A DNA stretch of 64,000 bases, from NCBI RefSeq assembly GCF_038096175.1, contig NZ_CP151099.1, positions 4,496,501-4,560,500 of the forward strand, written 5' to 3'. The notes below the pieces were generated by a model. It was not told where the DNA came from, searched no databases, and saw nothing but the letters and a program-made list of their open reading frames with translations. The number at the start of each line of letters is the position of its first letter. Positions within the stretch are counted from its first letter, which is position 1. Shown here one piece after another: positions 27,941-37,386 of this stretch. Made by a program: the position numbers and the translations under genes. Origin of the DNA: Nostoc sp. UHCC 0302. GTDB taxonomy: Bacteria; Cyanobacteriota; Cyanobacteriia; Cyanobacteriales; Nostocaceae.

Positions 27941-28012
27941 ATGAGTGTGAGAGTGAGTCAGTCAAAAATGATTATAGTTACGCCGCAGTTGGGGAGCAAA
28001 GGCGATGAGTGA
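27941..28012 (+). CDS. Possible 23-residue leader ORF
   Basis: An ATG at 27941 opens MSVRVSQSKMIIVTPQLGSK and ends at a TGA that overlaps the start codon of the next gene by 8 bp. AGAGAAAA precedes it. Such an overlap would allow translational coupling, but one short ORF can arise by chance. Confidence 0.25.
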   Translation: MSVRVSQSKMIIVTPQLGSKGDE

Positions 28013-28646
28013 GAGTATGGCATTTATCGGCGGGGTCGCCGTAGCTGGGCTGGCGGCTCTCGTATTACTCAAAGGGACAAATATTCCCATCCAATCTAAC
28101 TTCGCTGTTCCCCAACAAATGCCCTCTAATCTAGTGGCACCCCAACCAGTACCGCCAGGGCAATATCCTTATAATCCTTATGGGCAGCCAGTATATCCCA
28201 ATCAACCCCCGTCTGCTCCTAGTTCTGACCAGCGTGTTGATTTAGAACGGATGAAAGCGGAATTTGAGCGTTTAAAAATCGACAACGAACAGCTCAAAAC
28301 ACAAAATCAACGCCTTCTCGATAATTACAACACTCAGCAGTTGCAATTAGCTCAGCAGAACACCCAACTGAAAGTAGCAGAACCCCAGACACAAAATCGC
28401 TGGTGGTCTTCACCTATAGTTTGGGCAGTGGGGGGCATGAGCCTAACTATTGGTGGTGGCGTTGTAGTAGCTGGTGTATTAGCTTTATTCTCACCACGGC
28501 CGCGTCAAACTCGTACTGTACAAGTGATTCACCCCTACCAAGGGTCTACACCGCCTTTAGTTCCTGTACGTCGTGCAGAGTTTTTACCTGCTTCGCGGAT
28601 GGAAGCAAGACGAGTTGAAGCCCCAGAGTATGACGAAATGCACTGA
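28005..28646 (+). CDS. Hypothetical membrane protein with coiled coil
   Basis: I do not recognise the family. The 213 residues begin with a hydrophobic segment (FIGGVAVAGLAALVLL), then a Pro/Gln/Tyr/Asn-rich linker, a coiled coil (about 75-120, LERMKAEFERLKIDNEQLKT), a second membrane segment (about 140-165, VWAVGGMSLTIGGGVVVAGVLALF) and a basic, Pro-rich tail ending EAPEYDEMH. Two membrane anchors with a coiled coil between suggest a scaffold or spacer role. A palindrome at 28710-28756 follows and may end the transcript. Confidence 0.75.
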   Translation: MSESMAFIGGVAVAGLAALVLLKGTNIPIQSNFAVPQQMPSNLVAPQPVPPGQYPYNPYGQPVYPNQPPSAPSSDQRVDLERMKAEFERLKIDNEQLKTQNQRLLDNYNTQQLQLAQQNTQLKVAEPQTQNRWWSSPIVWAVGGMSLTIGGGVVVAGVLALFSPRPRQTRTVQVIHPYQGSTPPLVPVRRAEFLPASRMEARRVEAPEYDEMH

Positions 28647-28709
28647 TAGTGAAACATTTGTTAGCAAGGCTAGCAACCACTGTAATTGTAAATAAAAATG
28701 TCAAATAAA

Positions 28710-28756
28710 GCATTTAGGTAAAAAATATATTAGCTATTAAGCGCTTACCTAAATGC
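28710..28756. terminator. Perfect 12-bp inverted repeat, possible terminator
   Basis: GCATTTAGGTAA and TTACCTAAATGC are separated by 23 bases. It lies 64 bp after the stop of the gene at 28005 and has no T-run. Confidence 0.45.
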
Positions 28757-28871
28757 TTACGTCAAAAATCAGTAATTATTTTACAGATTTAACTGTCCTA
28801 AGTTCAAAGCGGACGGTATTTTTGTGTTTTTGGACATAATCTATCTATTAATACAGCAGAATTCAGAATTC

Positions 28872-28924
28872 AGGTGGTCGCACCTCGACTGCGCTCGGCG
28901 ATCACCGAGCTTAGCCGAGGTGAG
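28872..28924. repeat. GC-rich palindromic repeat (family D)
   Basis: CACCTCGACTGCGCTCGGCG is followed by ATCACCGAGCTTAGCCGAGG, which can pair in part. The AGCCGAGGTGAG end also occurs at 8890-8905. Confidence 0.55.
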
Positions 28925-29209
28925 TCAGAAGTAAAAAAAGCTTTATATCTAGCTTTTAAACTCACACACTGTACTTAATTTACTTGCAAACTGCTGTATG
29001 TTTTTGCCATACTCTCAATTATTTTATTAATTAACTTTATATAAAGTTTAAAAAAGTAGATGAAAGTTAGAACCTTGGTGATCGCCACATTTTACTAACA
29101 TCAATAAAACACAAGATTAGTTTAAAGCCCAGTAGGTAAGGGTAATGAATTTAACTATTAACTATTACCAATAGATTCCTAAACAGCTTGTAGTTAAACA
29201 ACCTTGATA

Positions 29210-31180
29210 TTAAAAACTACTGTTAGGAGTTTCTACAGTATCAGGACTTTCTATTATCTGGGGTTGGTCAGTATTAGGAATTTCCTGTTGAGAGTTATTT
29301 TGCTTGTTTCTTTTAAGTCTTTCTCTTAGAGAATTATTTTGATTACCTTGATCGTCTGTTTTGGGTAGTGCTTGTTTTACAATATTTTCGGCTGCTTGTT
29401 TAAACAATGGTTCTATTTTATTGCGCCAGTATTTAGTATCAGGCAACTTTTCTGGATGGTTTTTATAATCTAAAACTTTATCCCATTTACCGTTATCAAT
29501 GGCTTTATTGATATCATTAAATAGCGCGTCAGCCTTAGCCCAATCTTGCTGCCACTGGGCAATCATTGCACCTGTTTCTTTGATACCAGAAGCAGCATTT
29601 GCAGGAATAGACCTTAGTAGTGCGATCGCACCCTGCAAATCTCCTGATTCATACTTCTGTCTTGCTTGTTCTACAATCTTGGCACTATGATCATTAGGCT
29701 GTGATTCTTCTGATTTCTCAGAGTCGGAAGTAAACCCCTCTGATTTCTCAAATAGGGGAATTTCTACATTAGGAGATTTTGCTCTTGGCTTGGGAATCGG
29801 TCTAGTAGCAATCAGCCTGTTATCATCTACTGTCTTAATTGCAATTCCTTTATCGCGTAGGCAAGAAACCCATTGTTCATTATTGACTATTACATCTGAG
29901 TAAACCCAAGCCAAACGTCCAGAATTAAGTTTAACTTCTATCCAACCCCGCTTTGTTCGTTTACCAGTAACCTCAAACTTGGTGTTATCGCCAACAGTTT
30001 TGACAATATTGTCAGAATTAATCGCACTAGGTTCCGAACGAATATTAGAATTACCAGCAATAACAGCCAAGCAATTTTTGGCTAAGGCCGTATCATCGCC
30101 TGTAAAATTTGCAGCTAAATTTTTGATATTTGGATAGACATTTGCTACTAAAGCAGCAGCACTACCTGCTAATGCCAAGCCAATTAATAGTGGCCAAGGG
30201 TCGGGTTTGTTAGAGTCTTTACTAATAGGTTTTGCAGGTGTAGGATTAGCTGGTGCAAGTGCAATGGTTTGCTGTCGAGATACTTCAGGTTGGGATTTAG
30301 TTCCTTGATAGCTAGAATTTTTTGAGGATTCTTGACTGATTGAAAGTGCAGGAACAGGATTATTCACTTCTTGAGTTGCTTGCAGTGCTTCCGTTGCGTT
30401 TTGGTAACGGTCTTTAAAGTGATAACGCACCATCTTAGTTAACACTGATGCCAATCGGGGATTCACCGTTACTAAATGCTGCCAGAGGATTTCCCCCGTC
30501 TCTGGGTCTTCTTGTAATTCTGTTGCCGATACTCCCGTTAATGCTTGAATAGCAATGATTCCTAGAGAATAAATATCACTGTTGGGGCGGGGTTTGCCTT
30601 GCCCTTGTTCTGTAGGCATATAGCCAGGTGTGCCAATAATTACAGTGGCTGTAGGTTGACCGCCAACTGTGACTATTGGGTTTCGCAATTGCTTGACTGC
30701 GCCAAAATCTACTAAAACTAATTTACTGTCGGAGGCGCGACGGATGATATTATCCGGTTTGATGTCGCGGTGAATCACGCCTTGATGGTGAACAAATTCC
30801 AGAATACTCAGAACTTCCTGTAATAGTTGAATTACCTGGCTTTCACTCCAGCATCTACCAGGGATTAGTTCCTCTGTTAAAGTATGTCCGTCTATAAATT
30901 CTTGTACTAAATAGAATTCTTGGTTCTCGTCAAAGTAAGCTAGCAAACGGGGTATGCGATCATGGTTGCCCAAATGTTCTAGAGTTTCAGCTTCGCTATT
31001 GAACAAGCGCTTGGCGGTGTCAAAAACTTTAGGGTCAGAACTTGCGGGTTTGAGGTGCTTAACAACGCAGATGGGGTTACCTGGCCGCCTAGTATCTTGG
31101 GCAATGTAGGTTTGTCCAAATCCTCCCGTCGCCAGGACTCTAATTACTTGATAACGATGGTCTAATAGCTTACCTATCAT
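29210..31180 (-). CDS. Membrane Ser/Thr protein kinase with SH3-like domain
   Basis: A 656-residue eukaryotic-type kinase. The catalytic domain (about 8-270) has a glycine loop (LATGGFGQTYIA), Lys in VVKHL, catalytic HRDIKPDN, DFG and the APE-like GTPGYMPTEQ, so it should be active. A Ser/Pro-rich linker leads to one membrane segment (LLIGLALAGSAAALVANVY, about 331-350) and an SH3b domain (NIRSEPSAINSDNIVKTVGD...RGWIEVKLNSGRLAWV). The C-terminal part is helical with TPR-like character (QARQKYESGDLQGAIALLRS) and a low-complexity Gln/Asn-rich end. The outside SH3b part may sense the wall. It has no operon partner. Confidence 0.92.
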   Translation of the reverse strand: MIGKLLDHRYQVIRVLATGGFGQTYIAQDTRRPGNPICVVKHLKPASSDPKVFDTAKRLFNSEAETLEHLGNHDRIPRLLAYFDENQEFYLVQEFIDGHTLTEELIPGRCWSESQVIQLLQEVLSILEFVHHQGVIHRDIKPDNIIRRASDSKLVLVDFGAVKQLRNPIVTVGGQPTATVIIGTPGYMPTEQGQGKPRPNSDIYSLGIIAIQALTGVSATELQEDPETGEILWQHLVTVNPRLASVLTKMVRYHFKDRYQNATEALQATQEVNNPVPALSISQESSKNSSYQGTKSQPEVSRQQTIALAPANPTPAKPISKDSNKPDPWPLLIGLALAGSAAALVANVYPNIKNLAANFTGDDTALAKNCLAVIAGNSNIRSEPSAINSDNIVKTVGDNTKFEVTGKRTKRGWIEVKLNSGRLAWVYSDVIVNNEQWVSCLRDKGIAIKTVDDNRLIATRPIPKPRAKSPNVEIPLFEKSEGFTSDSEKSEESQPNDHSAKIVEQARQKYESGDLQGAIALLRSIPANAASGIKETGAMIAQWQQDWAKADALFNDINKAIDNGKWDKVLDYKNHPEKLPDTKYWRNKIEPLFKQAAENIVKQALPKTDDQGNQNNSLRERLKRNKQNNSQQEIPNTDQPQIIESPDTVETPNSSF

Positions 31181-31344
31181 ATTTCCCTTCCCAGTTTTTC
31201 ACACCTAATTTCCCTGATGGTAATAAATATCTCCAAATTTTCTTCAATGAAATCCGCTATTTTGAGAAAATATTTAGAGTAAAAACGCAGTTTTTTAATA
31301 AATTCTGTTCGTTAAATTTCTTTAAGTATCTTTTTTGACGAAAA

Positions 31345-31833
31345 ATGCTACCTAAAATAACTGACTCAGTTGCATGGCAGCAGGCTGAACTCCTCATGCA
31401 ACCTGCTTTCATTCGCGTTGTTGATAATATTCGTAAGCAGTTGGACGAATCTAACTGGACGGGAACTTACCACGATGTATTAATTTGGCCGGCTGATACT
31501 ACTAATGAAATCAAAGCACTGGTGACTCGGCTATTGGAAGAAATGGAAACTGCAACACCACAAGAAGCAGATGAAATCAGAAAGACTCTTACTCGTCTCC
31601 CAATGCCCCATCCAGGATATCATCTGCTTTTGCAGCGTCAACAGCAACAAGCGAGTATCGATTTATGGGATTTGTGTTATCAAGTATGTTTTCTTAATTA
31701 CAGCCCAGATGAGGAAGAAGTTGCTATTGATACTAGTTTAATTGATGAAGTAGGTGAAGTGGATTGGCTACGTTTAGATGCTAAGGCAAAGGAGTTAGTT
31801 GTACAGGCGTTTGCAAATTTAGCAGAGGGTTAG
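31345..31833 (+). CDS. Conserved hypothetical protein
   Basis: I do not recognise a named family. The 162-residue protein is soluble and mostly helical, with an acidic C-terminal half (YSPDEEEVAIDTSLIDEVGE). Segments such as WQQAELLMQPAFIRVVDNIR and MPHPGYHLLLQRQQQQ look well formed. Codon use is like its neighbours. It is divergent from the Ser/Thr kinase gene and is followed by a hairpin at 31844-31867. Confidence 0.72.
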   Translation: MLPKITDSVAWQQAELLMQPAFIRVVDNIRKQLDESNWTGTYHDVLIWPADTTNEIKALVTRLLEEMETATPQEADEIRKTLTRLPMPHPGYHLLLQRQQQQASIDLWDLCYQVCFLNYSPDEEEVAIDTSLIDEVGEVDWLRLDAKAKELVVQAFANLAEG

Positions 31834-31843
31834 TAAAAAAAAT

Positions 31844-31867
31844 GCCCTCAGAATAAAATTCTGGGGC
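31844..31867. terminator. Hairpin between convergent genes
   Basis: GCCCTCAGAAT pairs with ATTCTGGGGC around a three-base loop. Eight A's lie just before it, so it would work as an intrinsic terminator on the minus strand, and it lies 11 bp after the stop of the plus-strand gene. Confidence 0.5.
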
Positions 31868-32008
31868 TATATAAACAATGCTTATTTATGTAGGAAGAGG
31901 GGCGATCGCTTTTTCAACTTATTTGGACTGTTAATATTTCTAGCCGATTAAACAAGCTTGAAAAAGAGCGATCGCTTATTTCTTCAGTTAAAGTTAAGAA
32001 CTATTTAA

Positions 32009-34255
32009 TTAATTCAATTTATCAGATAAAAGTGTATAAGCTTCATTAAATAAGTGCATTTTCTCTTGAGCTTGTTTTTGCAGTTGTGGCTGATTGACAA
32101 ATAAATCTGGATGCCATTTTTTAACTAAGCTACGATAAGCTTGTTTTACCTCAGCCAAAGAAGAACTTGATTGCAATCCTAAAATGCTATAAGCGCGAGT
32201 AATTTTATCTTTTTCAGCTTGGTTTTTAGGTTGATTAGGTACTTTGTTACTTTGATTTGTTTCTTGTGTTTTTCCAGCCTGAGAACCAGGAAAGCGCATT
32301 TCTGATTTCATCTGTGCTATTTCTTCATCGAGTTCCCAAGCAAAAAACTTCGCCTCTACCTCTTCTCGGCTTGGTGAAGGAACAGCTTTTGGTGGTGGTG
32401 GAGGTGAGGAAACTTGCTGACGTGGAGATTCTATTTTTTTTTCAGTCTTATGATTAACAGTAGTTTCTTGCCGTTGTTTGTTAAAAGTATTTTGCGATGA
32501 GGAAGATTGAACTGTCTCCACTTGGGGAAAATATTCTCTATTAGTATTACTACGTTTTAATATTTCTCTATAAGGTTGATGATTCATGTTTAGACTTCCA
32601 TTTCCCAATTCTTGCAACAAAAAATTAAAACTATTTTGTAACTGCTGTAAATATTCACGTTTATTCTTTATTTCTTGGGGTTCTTCACTGACTTTAAAAC
32701 GAATTATTTTTTTAGCTCTCTGTTCATAATCAGCTAAAATTGCTAAACCTTTACTACTAAAATGAGATAAATAATCTTCAGTTGCTGCTATACAAAGTTG
32801 AGCGATCTGCTGATGATAAGATTCTTTTGCTTGTTTATCATCTTGTTTTTGAATATTCTTATTTAATAAATATGAAATACTACCAACTACAGCCGCTCCT
32901 ACAGGCCCACCCAACAACCAACCAATACCACTACCAACTGCTACTGCACCAGTTTCACTCAAATCATCAATGTTACTTGGTTTTGGGGGTAGGTTTACTT
33001 GCGGTTCGCTAGGAAAGGGAATTAATAAGTCTTCTGGTCGTTCTTCTTGGAAAAAATTGTAAGCTTGATAGAGCCATTTAACTACAGCTAGCTGTAGCTC
33101 TATCAAGTCTTTTCTAAGAGTGTTTGTTTGCCAAGTTTCAAAGTTATTTTCTGCTAATGCGATCGCAGCCTCAGCCTGATATTTTGTAAGCAGTTTCGGT
33201 AAACTTAGCCAATCACGTAACTCTCCTACATTTGTAGCAAAACCTTTACTAATTAGGTTGGCGGCTTTTTGTTTAATTTCAATTTTGGCATTTTCTTTAT
33301 CATCAAATGATTTGATTTCATTAAGAATAGGGTCAATTTTAGCTTTTAATAATTGTAATATTTGAGATGCGATCGCCTGCACTCTTGGCAAGCGCACACC
33401 CCCACGATTTTGTTGTAAAATACTCACTATATTTTGCAAAGCGGTTTCAAAAGCTGCCAAACCGCTACTACTTGCTTCTGCAACATCCCCTTTTAATCTA
33501 GCTCTTAAAGCAGGTAAGGCATCAACGCGATATAAATTACTAAAACCTGGGGGTAATTCTGCTCGAAAACTTTCTGCAACGAACAACAAACGATTTTTGA
33601 CTTGTTTTTGTTCTTCAGGCTCAAGCAAGTTAATAAAATTAGCAACAAATATAACTGTTTTAATGCCTCTATCTAATAGCCAATCTCGCAAGTTTTCCCG
33701 TTCACCTAGTGTCATTAACTTACGAGCATCTAATAATTGCACTACTAAATCTGCACTTAAAAGTTGTTCCCGGACTAAATTATCTTGATCTTCTCTGTCA
33801 TTGGTTCCAGGTAAATCGAGCAATTCTACACCCGTTTCTAAGAAGGGATGCGGACAAAATACTTCTATAGACGCTACATCTTTTCGCATCTGTCTGTTGC
33901 CGCCTAGAATAGCAAATTGTTTTAAAACTTCTGTACCACTGCGGTAAACTTCTGTACCGTCTCGCAACATGATCCGAGTTCGTACATCAGTACCATATTT
34001 GACAGTAATTGCTGCACCTGTTGTCGGAATTAAATCAATCGGTAACGTGCGATTTCCCAATATGGCGTTGAGTAAAGTAGACTTGCCATAATTAAAGGGG
34101 CCAAATACCGCAATCCGAAAGCTGGGGTTAGCTAGATGATTGCAGATGGTAATTATATCTTGGTGCAGTTGCGATTTCCGCTCTAAATTTAGTAATGTAG
34201 ACGCAGATTTAAGAGAATCTACTAAATTTTTATAACCTTCATCCTTTTGGTACAT
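32009..34255 (-). CDS. Dynamin-like GTPase with C-terminal J domain
   Basis: A 748-residue protein. The GTPase has its P-loop at residues 52-60 (GPFNYGKST), a switch threonine in LIPTTGAAITV, and LLDLPGTND. The middle is helical with a glycine-rich hydrophobic hairpin (AVAVGSGIGWLLGGPVGAAV) that could enter the membrane. After a polar Ser/Pro/Gln linker, the last 64 or so residues form a J domain (AYSILGLQSS, HPD in KKWHPDLF, NEAYTLLSD), which should stimulate an Hsp70 ATPase. A J domain on a dynamin recalls the way auxilin brings Hsc70 to membrane coats. It lies 141 bp downstream of the BDLP1-like gene on the same strand. Confidence 0.9.
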   Translation of the reverse strand: MYQKDEGYKNLVDSLKSASTLLNLERKSQLHQDIITICNHLANPSFRIAVFGPFNYGKSTLLNAILGNRTLPIDLIPTTGAAITVKYGTDVRTRIMLRDGTEVYRSGTEVLKQFAILGGNRQMRKDVASIEVFCPHPFLETGVELLDLPGTNDREDQDNLVREQLLSADLVVQLLDARKLMTLGERENLRDWLLDRGIKTVIFVANFINLLEPEEQKQVKNRLLFVAESFRAELPPGFSNLYRVDALPALRARLKGDVAEASSSGLAAFETALQNIVSILQQNRGGVRLPRVQAIASQILQLLKAKIDPILNEIKSFDDKENAKIEIKQKAANLISKGFATNVGELRDWLSLPKLLTKYQAEAAIALAENNFETWQTNTLRKDLIELQLAVVKWLYQAYNFFQEERPEDLLIPFPSEPQVNLPPKPSNIDDLSETGAVAVGSGIGWLLGGPVGAAVVGSISYLLNKNIQKQDDKQAKESYHQQIAQLCIAATEDYLSHFSSKGLAILADYEQRAKKIIRFKVSEEPQEIKNKREYLQQLQNSFNFLLQELGNGSLNMNHQPYREILKRSNTNREYFPQVETVQSSSSQNTFNKQRQETTVNHKTEKKIESPRQQVSSPPPPPKAVPSPSREEVEAKFFAWELDEEIAQMKSEMRFPGSQAGKTQETNQSNKVPNQPKNQAEKDKITRAYSILGLQSSSSLAEVKQAYRSLVKKWHPDLFVNQPQLQKQAQEKMHLFNEAYTLLSDKLN

Positions 34256-34310
34256 AGTTTTATATAAGCTTTTATTACAAAATTCTGGTATAAGCAGATT
34301 TATAATTGCA

Positions 34311-34344
34311 GATAAACACAGATAGATTAATATCTGTGTTTATC
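34311..34344. terminator. Perfect 14-bp inverted repeat between the dynamin genes
   Basis: GATAAACACAGATA and TATCTGTGTTTATC flank a six-base loop. On the minus strand it lies between the stop of the BDLP1-like gene and the start of the J-domain dynamin, so it could stop or reduce read-through. There is no clear T-run. Confidence 0.5.
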
Positions 34345-34396
34345 TGTGTTGTCATTTTCTCTTAATTAAGCTTATTAGCGAATTAAAGATAATTTT

Positions 34397-36478
34397 TCAA
34401 CTATAGTAAGCTAATAAATTACTATAGGACGCTTCAATTTTTTGCAACTGGGCTATCACATCTTCTTGTAAAGTTTTTAACCTTTTTAACTCAGCCTCAC
34501 GGTTAATTTCCCGTGTTCCTTTCTGCTTAACCAAATTATCTAATTCAGATTTACGAGATACAATATCATCATCTATCCGTTTACTGACTTCTTTCTCGTA
34601 AGAGTCAAAACACTCTTTGACTGCATCATACACAATCTGCGATTGTTCTTGTGCAACTTGTGGGAGATGTTTAACTAATTCTTTTTTTGCACTTTTAACT
34701 AACTGTTTTCGAGCTTGATCTGCTTGTAAAAAACCGACACCTAACCCTAGCAAAGGAATGTAAAGAGGAGCTAAGATAGGGCTAAATATTGTTCCTATTA
34801 GGGCGCTAATACCAAGTACTGTAAAGTAATTCAGCAAGATATTTTTCCAATCAAACCCTGCACTAGCCATTGCAACACCGGCAATATTACCATTTGTCAA
34901 AGATAACAATCCCATTGCCCATTTTGCCCATCCAGGAGAGTTATAATCTTCTGTACTAGGGTCAGCGTCAACTTTGACTTGTTGTCCTGTGAGTTTTTCG
35001 GTAATTTGGTCTGTGACTTGAATGTAAGACGCGCCATACTGTGCAGCACTACGAGAAAGTTCTTTAAAAGCTGTATTGATACCTTTTTCAGCCGTTAAAG
35101 TCCAAGCAGCAAGTTTATCAGTGATATATTGTTCAAAGGCTTTTTGAAGTGCGGCATTAAAAGCTTCGCGTTTGCCACTACTCAGGAAATCAAACAGATT
35201 TAATTCTGGTTGATAGCGCAAGAAATCAGTTTCAAAGGTATCACCTAAGTTTAAAACATAACTGCGAAAAGATTCAGAAATTTTTCGTGCTTGCGTATCT
35301 CTTGTGTTGAGAATTTCTTTTTGAAATTGATTGCAGATATTTGTGAGTTTGTTAAACTCAGGTTCTACAGAATCAATTCGTTTTTTCAATTCATTTACAT
35401 CTTGGTCAAGTAGTGGTAGTCTTCTGGCAACTGCTTCAATGGTATGGTTGCAAGTTTGTCTAGCTAAGGTTCTGGCTTGACGAAGTTCTGCGATCGCTCT
35501 TTCTCTAGTTAGAAAAGTATTTAGCGCTTCCATAAACTTAGGAAAGCCAGTACCATCTAAGTCAGCTTGGGGATTTTTCAGCCGTCGCCTGAGTGCTTGA
35601 ATTGACGAAAGCTCAAACACACGTTCGTCATAAATATCTTGACCATCTACATAACAATATTCTGCCAAATTCGCTTGGAATACTTGCCGCAATCTATCTT
35701 CAGATGTTTTTAATTCTTCTACATCATCTGGATCAATTAATGATTCTCGCACTTGATCCCAGGCGTTGACTAAGAAGAAAACCGTTAATCCTCTATCTTT
35801 AATGTAATTTTCTAGGTAGCGACGCTCACCCAAAGTACAAGGTTGAGAGGCTCTCATCACAAACAGAATTGCATGGCAATTATTTACATAGCCTAAAGAT
35901 AATTCGTTACGTGCTTCTGTATCATTCAACCCTGGACTATCGACGATTTCAATGCCATTTTCTAGCAGTGTTAAGGGATACTCAACTACTGCATAATTAA
36001 CATTAGGAAATGCTTGTTTTTTCTCTTGTTCTAGTTTTTTAGCTTCAGTTGGATCTATAGTGTATTTATATTTAAAGCTTTGAAAATCTAGCTGTTGAGG
36101 TCTTTTTCCATCATTAAAATGAATTGTGACTTTCTTTTCTAACCCATAACGTAAAACTGTTAACACTGCTGTACAAGGGTTAACGTCACTCGGTAATAAG
36201 TTTTCGCCAATTAAGGCATTTAAAAAAGTGCTTTTTCCCCTTTTCATATCGCCCAATACTAATAGGCGAAACACACCTTGCTTAAGGTTTTTACTAGCTA
36301 CTGTAATATCTTCTATGTTGCGTTCTAAACTCAGCTTTCCTGATGAGATTTCACCAGCTAATTCAGCTTTATTTATTGTTTGAGCGAGTTTCTCTAAACA
36401 TCCAGAAATTTCTAAGCGTACTTGAGCAACACGCTCTAAATCTTTAATGAATCTGTCAGTAGCTGCTTGATCACTCAT
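34397..36478 (-). CDS. Bacterial dynamin-like protein, BDLP1 orthologue
   Basis: The length of 693 residues and the sequence agree closely with what I recall of Nostoc punctiforme BDLP1, a GTP-driven membrane-tubulating protein of known structure. The P-loop is GDMKRGKST, with Lys82 at the position mutated in published work. VNPCTAVLTVLRYG holds the switch threonine and VDSPGLNDTEARN the G3 motif. Long helices form neck and trunk, and residues of about 570-610 (FTVLGISALIGTIFSPILAP, LGLGVGFLQ) form the lipid-inserting paddle. It should polymerise on the inner or thylakoid membrane. A second dynamin follows downstream. Confidence 0.95.
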   Translation of the reverse strand: MSDQAATDRFIKDLERVAQVRLEISGCLEKLAQTINKAELAGEISSGKLSLERNIEDITVASKNLKQGVFRLLVLGDMKRGKSTFLNALIGENLLPSDVNPCTAVLTVLRYGLEKKVTIHFNDGKRPQQLDFQSFKYKYTIDPTEAKKLEQEKKQAFPNVNYAVVEYPLTLLENGIEIVDSPGLNDTEARNELSLGYVNNCHAILFVMRASQPCTLGERRYLENYIKDRGLTVFFLVNAWDQVRESLIDPDDVEELKTSEDRLRQVFQANLAEYCYVDGQDIYDERVFELSSIQALRRRLKNPQADLDGTGFPKFMEALNTFLTRERAIAELRQARTLARQTCNHTIEAVARRLPLLDQDVNELKKRIDSVEPEFNKLTNICNQFQKEILNTRDTQARKISESFRSYVLNLGDTFETDFLRYQPELNLFDFLSSGKREAFNAALQKAFEQYITDKLAAWTLTAEKGINTAFKELSRSAAQYGASYIQVTDQITEKLTGQQVKVDADPSTEDYNSPGWAKWAMGLLSLTNGNIAGVAMASAGFDWKNILLNYFTVLGISALIGTIFSPILAPLYIPLLGLGVGFLQADQARKQLVKSAKKELVKHLPQVAQEQSQIVYDAVKECFDSYEKEVSKRIDDDIVSRKSELDNLVKQKGTREINREAELKRLKTLQEDVIAQLQKIEASYSNLLAYYS

Positions 36479-36837
36479 AATTACACCTTAATTAGTGTTT
36501 ACTTTTTTGTGATTCAAAAAATAGTTTGTAAGACACCTATGCTAGTACTGCAATAGTATTCACTCATGAATCATGCTGTATAGTAACTTATGTAAATATT
36601 TAACAACCCCAGTAAAATTACTATTTTAATTTTCATTTCCTCTTAAATTTAAGCTGGAGCTAACTACTACAAAATGTACCTGCTTTCCAGAAAAATGTTG
36701 ACTTTTTGGTGTTAAGCTTTAGTGCGATCGCTTCAGTCGGTGGGTTAATCACAAATTGCGTTAGTGCTGCTTCCCAGAACCAAAGCGAAGCTAAGGTGCA
36801 GCATCATTCACGGTGAATGATGCCTACTTGTTGCTCA
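36479..36837. other. Intergenic upstream of the dynamin pair
   Basis: No gene seen. It is AT-rich up to 36700, then has a HIP1-like site (36723-36730) and a near-perfect palindrome at 36801-36823 (GCATCATTCAC / GTGAATGATGC). It should carry the dynamin promoter. Confidence 0.45.
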
Positions 36838-37233
36838 TTACGCCGTCTGTGTAGAAGTCGCTTTTAAGTCTGCGGCCGATTTTAACCGGGTGATGGTGGC
36901 TTTACGAATGCGGTCGCTTTTGCGTACCCCGCCTGTCATCTCGTATTCCCGGCTGTCTTTGCCATACTTCGACACCACACCACTGACTAAGCGTTCTGAG
37001 GTTTCCCGAATGGCCTTTTCAAGGGTTTCTATTTCTGCCTTTGCTGTGTCAAGAGCAGTTAGCATCATATTATACTGGTCAATCTGGTTGCGGAGTTGCC
37101 CAGTTAACTGGGTTAAATGCTTTAAACTGATGGAATCACCAAAGTCAAGGCTAGAATCAATCGATTTAAATCCGATTACTTTCTGCTCAGTTTTTTCTAG
37201 CACGGGAGAGCTTCTTTTTTTGCGTGGCATCAA
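36838..37233 (-). CDS. Hypothetical protein
   Basis: I do not recognise this 131-residue protein. It begins with a basic stretch (MMPRKKRSSP), then a central helical coiled-coil region (LTQLTGQLRNQIDQYNMMLT, AKAEIETLEKAIRETSERLV) and a basic C-terminus (VRKSDRIRKATITRLKSA). The charge pattern would suit a small nucleic-acid-associated protein, but this is a guess. Its GC content is higher than the flanks, and it is next to the repeat-rich patch, so it may be part of a mobile region. Confidence 0.62.
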   Translation of the reverse strand: MMPRKKRSSPVLEKTEQKVIGFKSIDSSLDFGDSISLKHLTQLTGQLRNQIDQYNMMLTALDTAKAEIETLEKAIRETSERLVSGVVSKYGKDSREYEMTGGVRKSDRIRKATITRLKSAADLKATSTQTA

Positions 37234-37386
37234 TCACACCTTTTACTAAACTTTATCTTTCTAGAGTGTCTCAATAGGATAATGTAGCGGTTCAGTAAAA
37301 CTTGCGAAAAAAAGTATTTTTTTTAATTAAGTTGATCTGCTATCTCAGTAATTACACGCCGCTAGACAAAAAATTGTTGAGAACGG

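Larger units (their letters stand above)
28647..29209. other. Intergenic with two inverted repeats
   Basis: No gene found in this gap between two genes that converge on it. It holds the inverted repeat at 28710-28756, the GC-rich repeat at 28872-28924 and AT-rich DNA. Confidence 0.5.
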
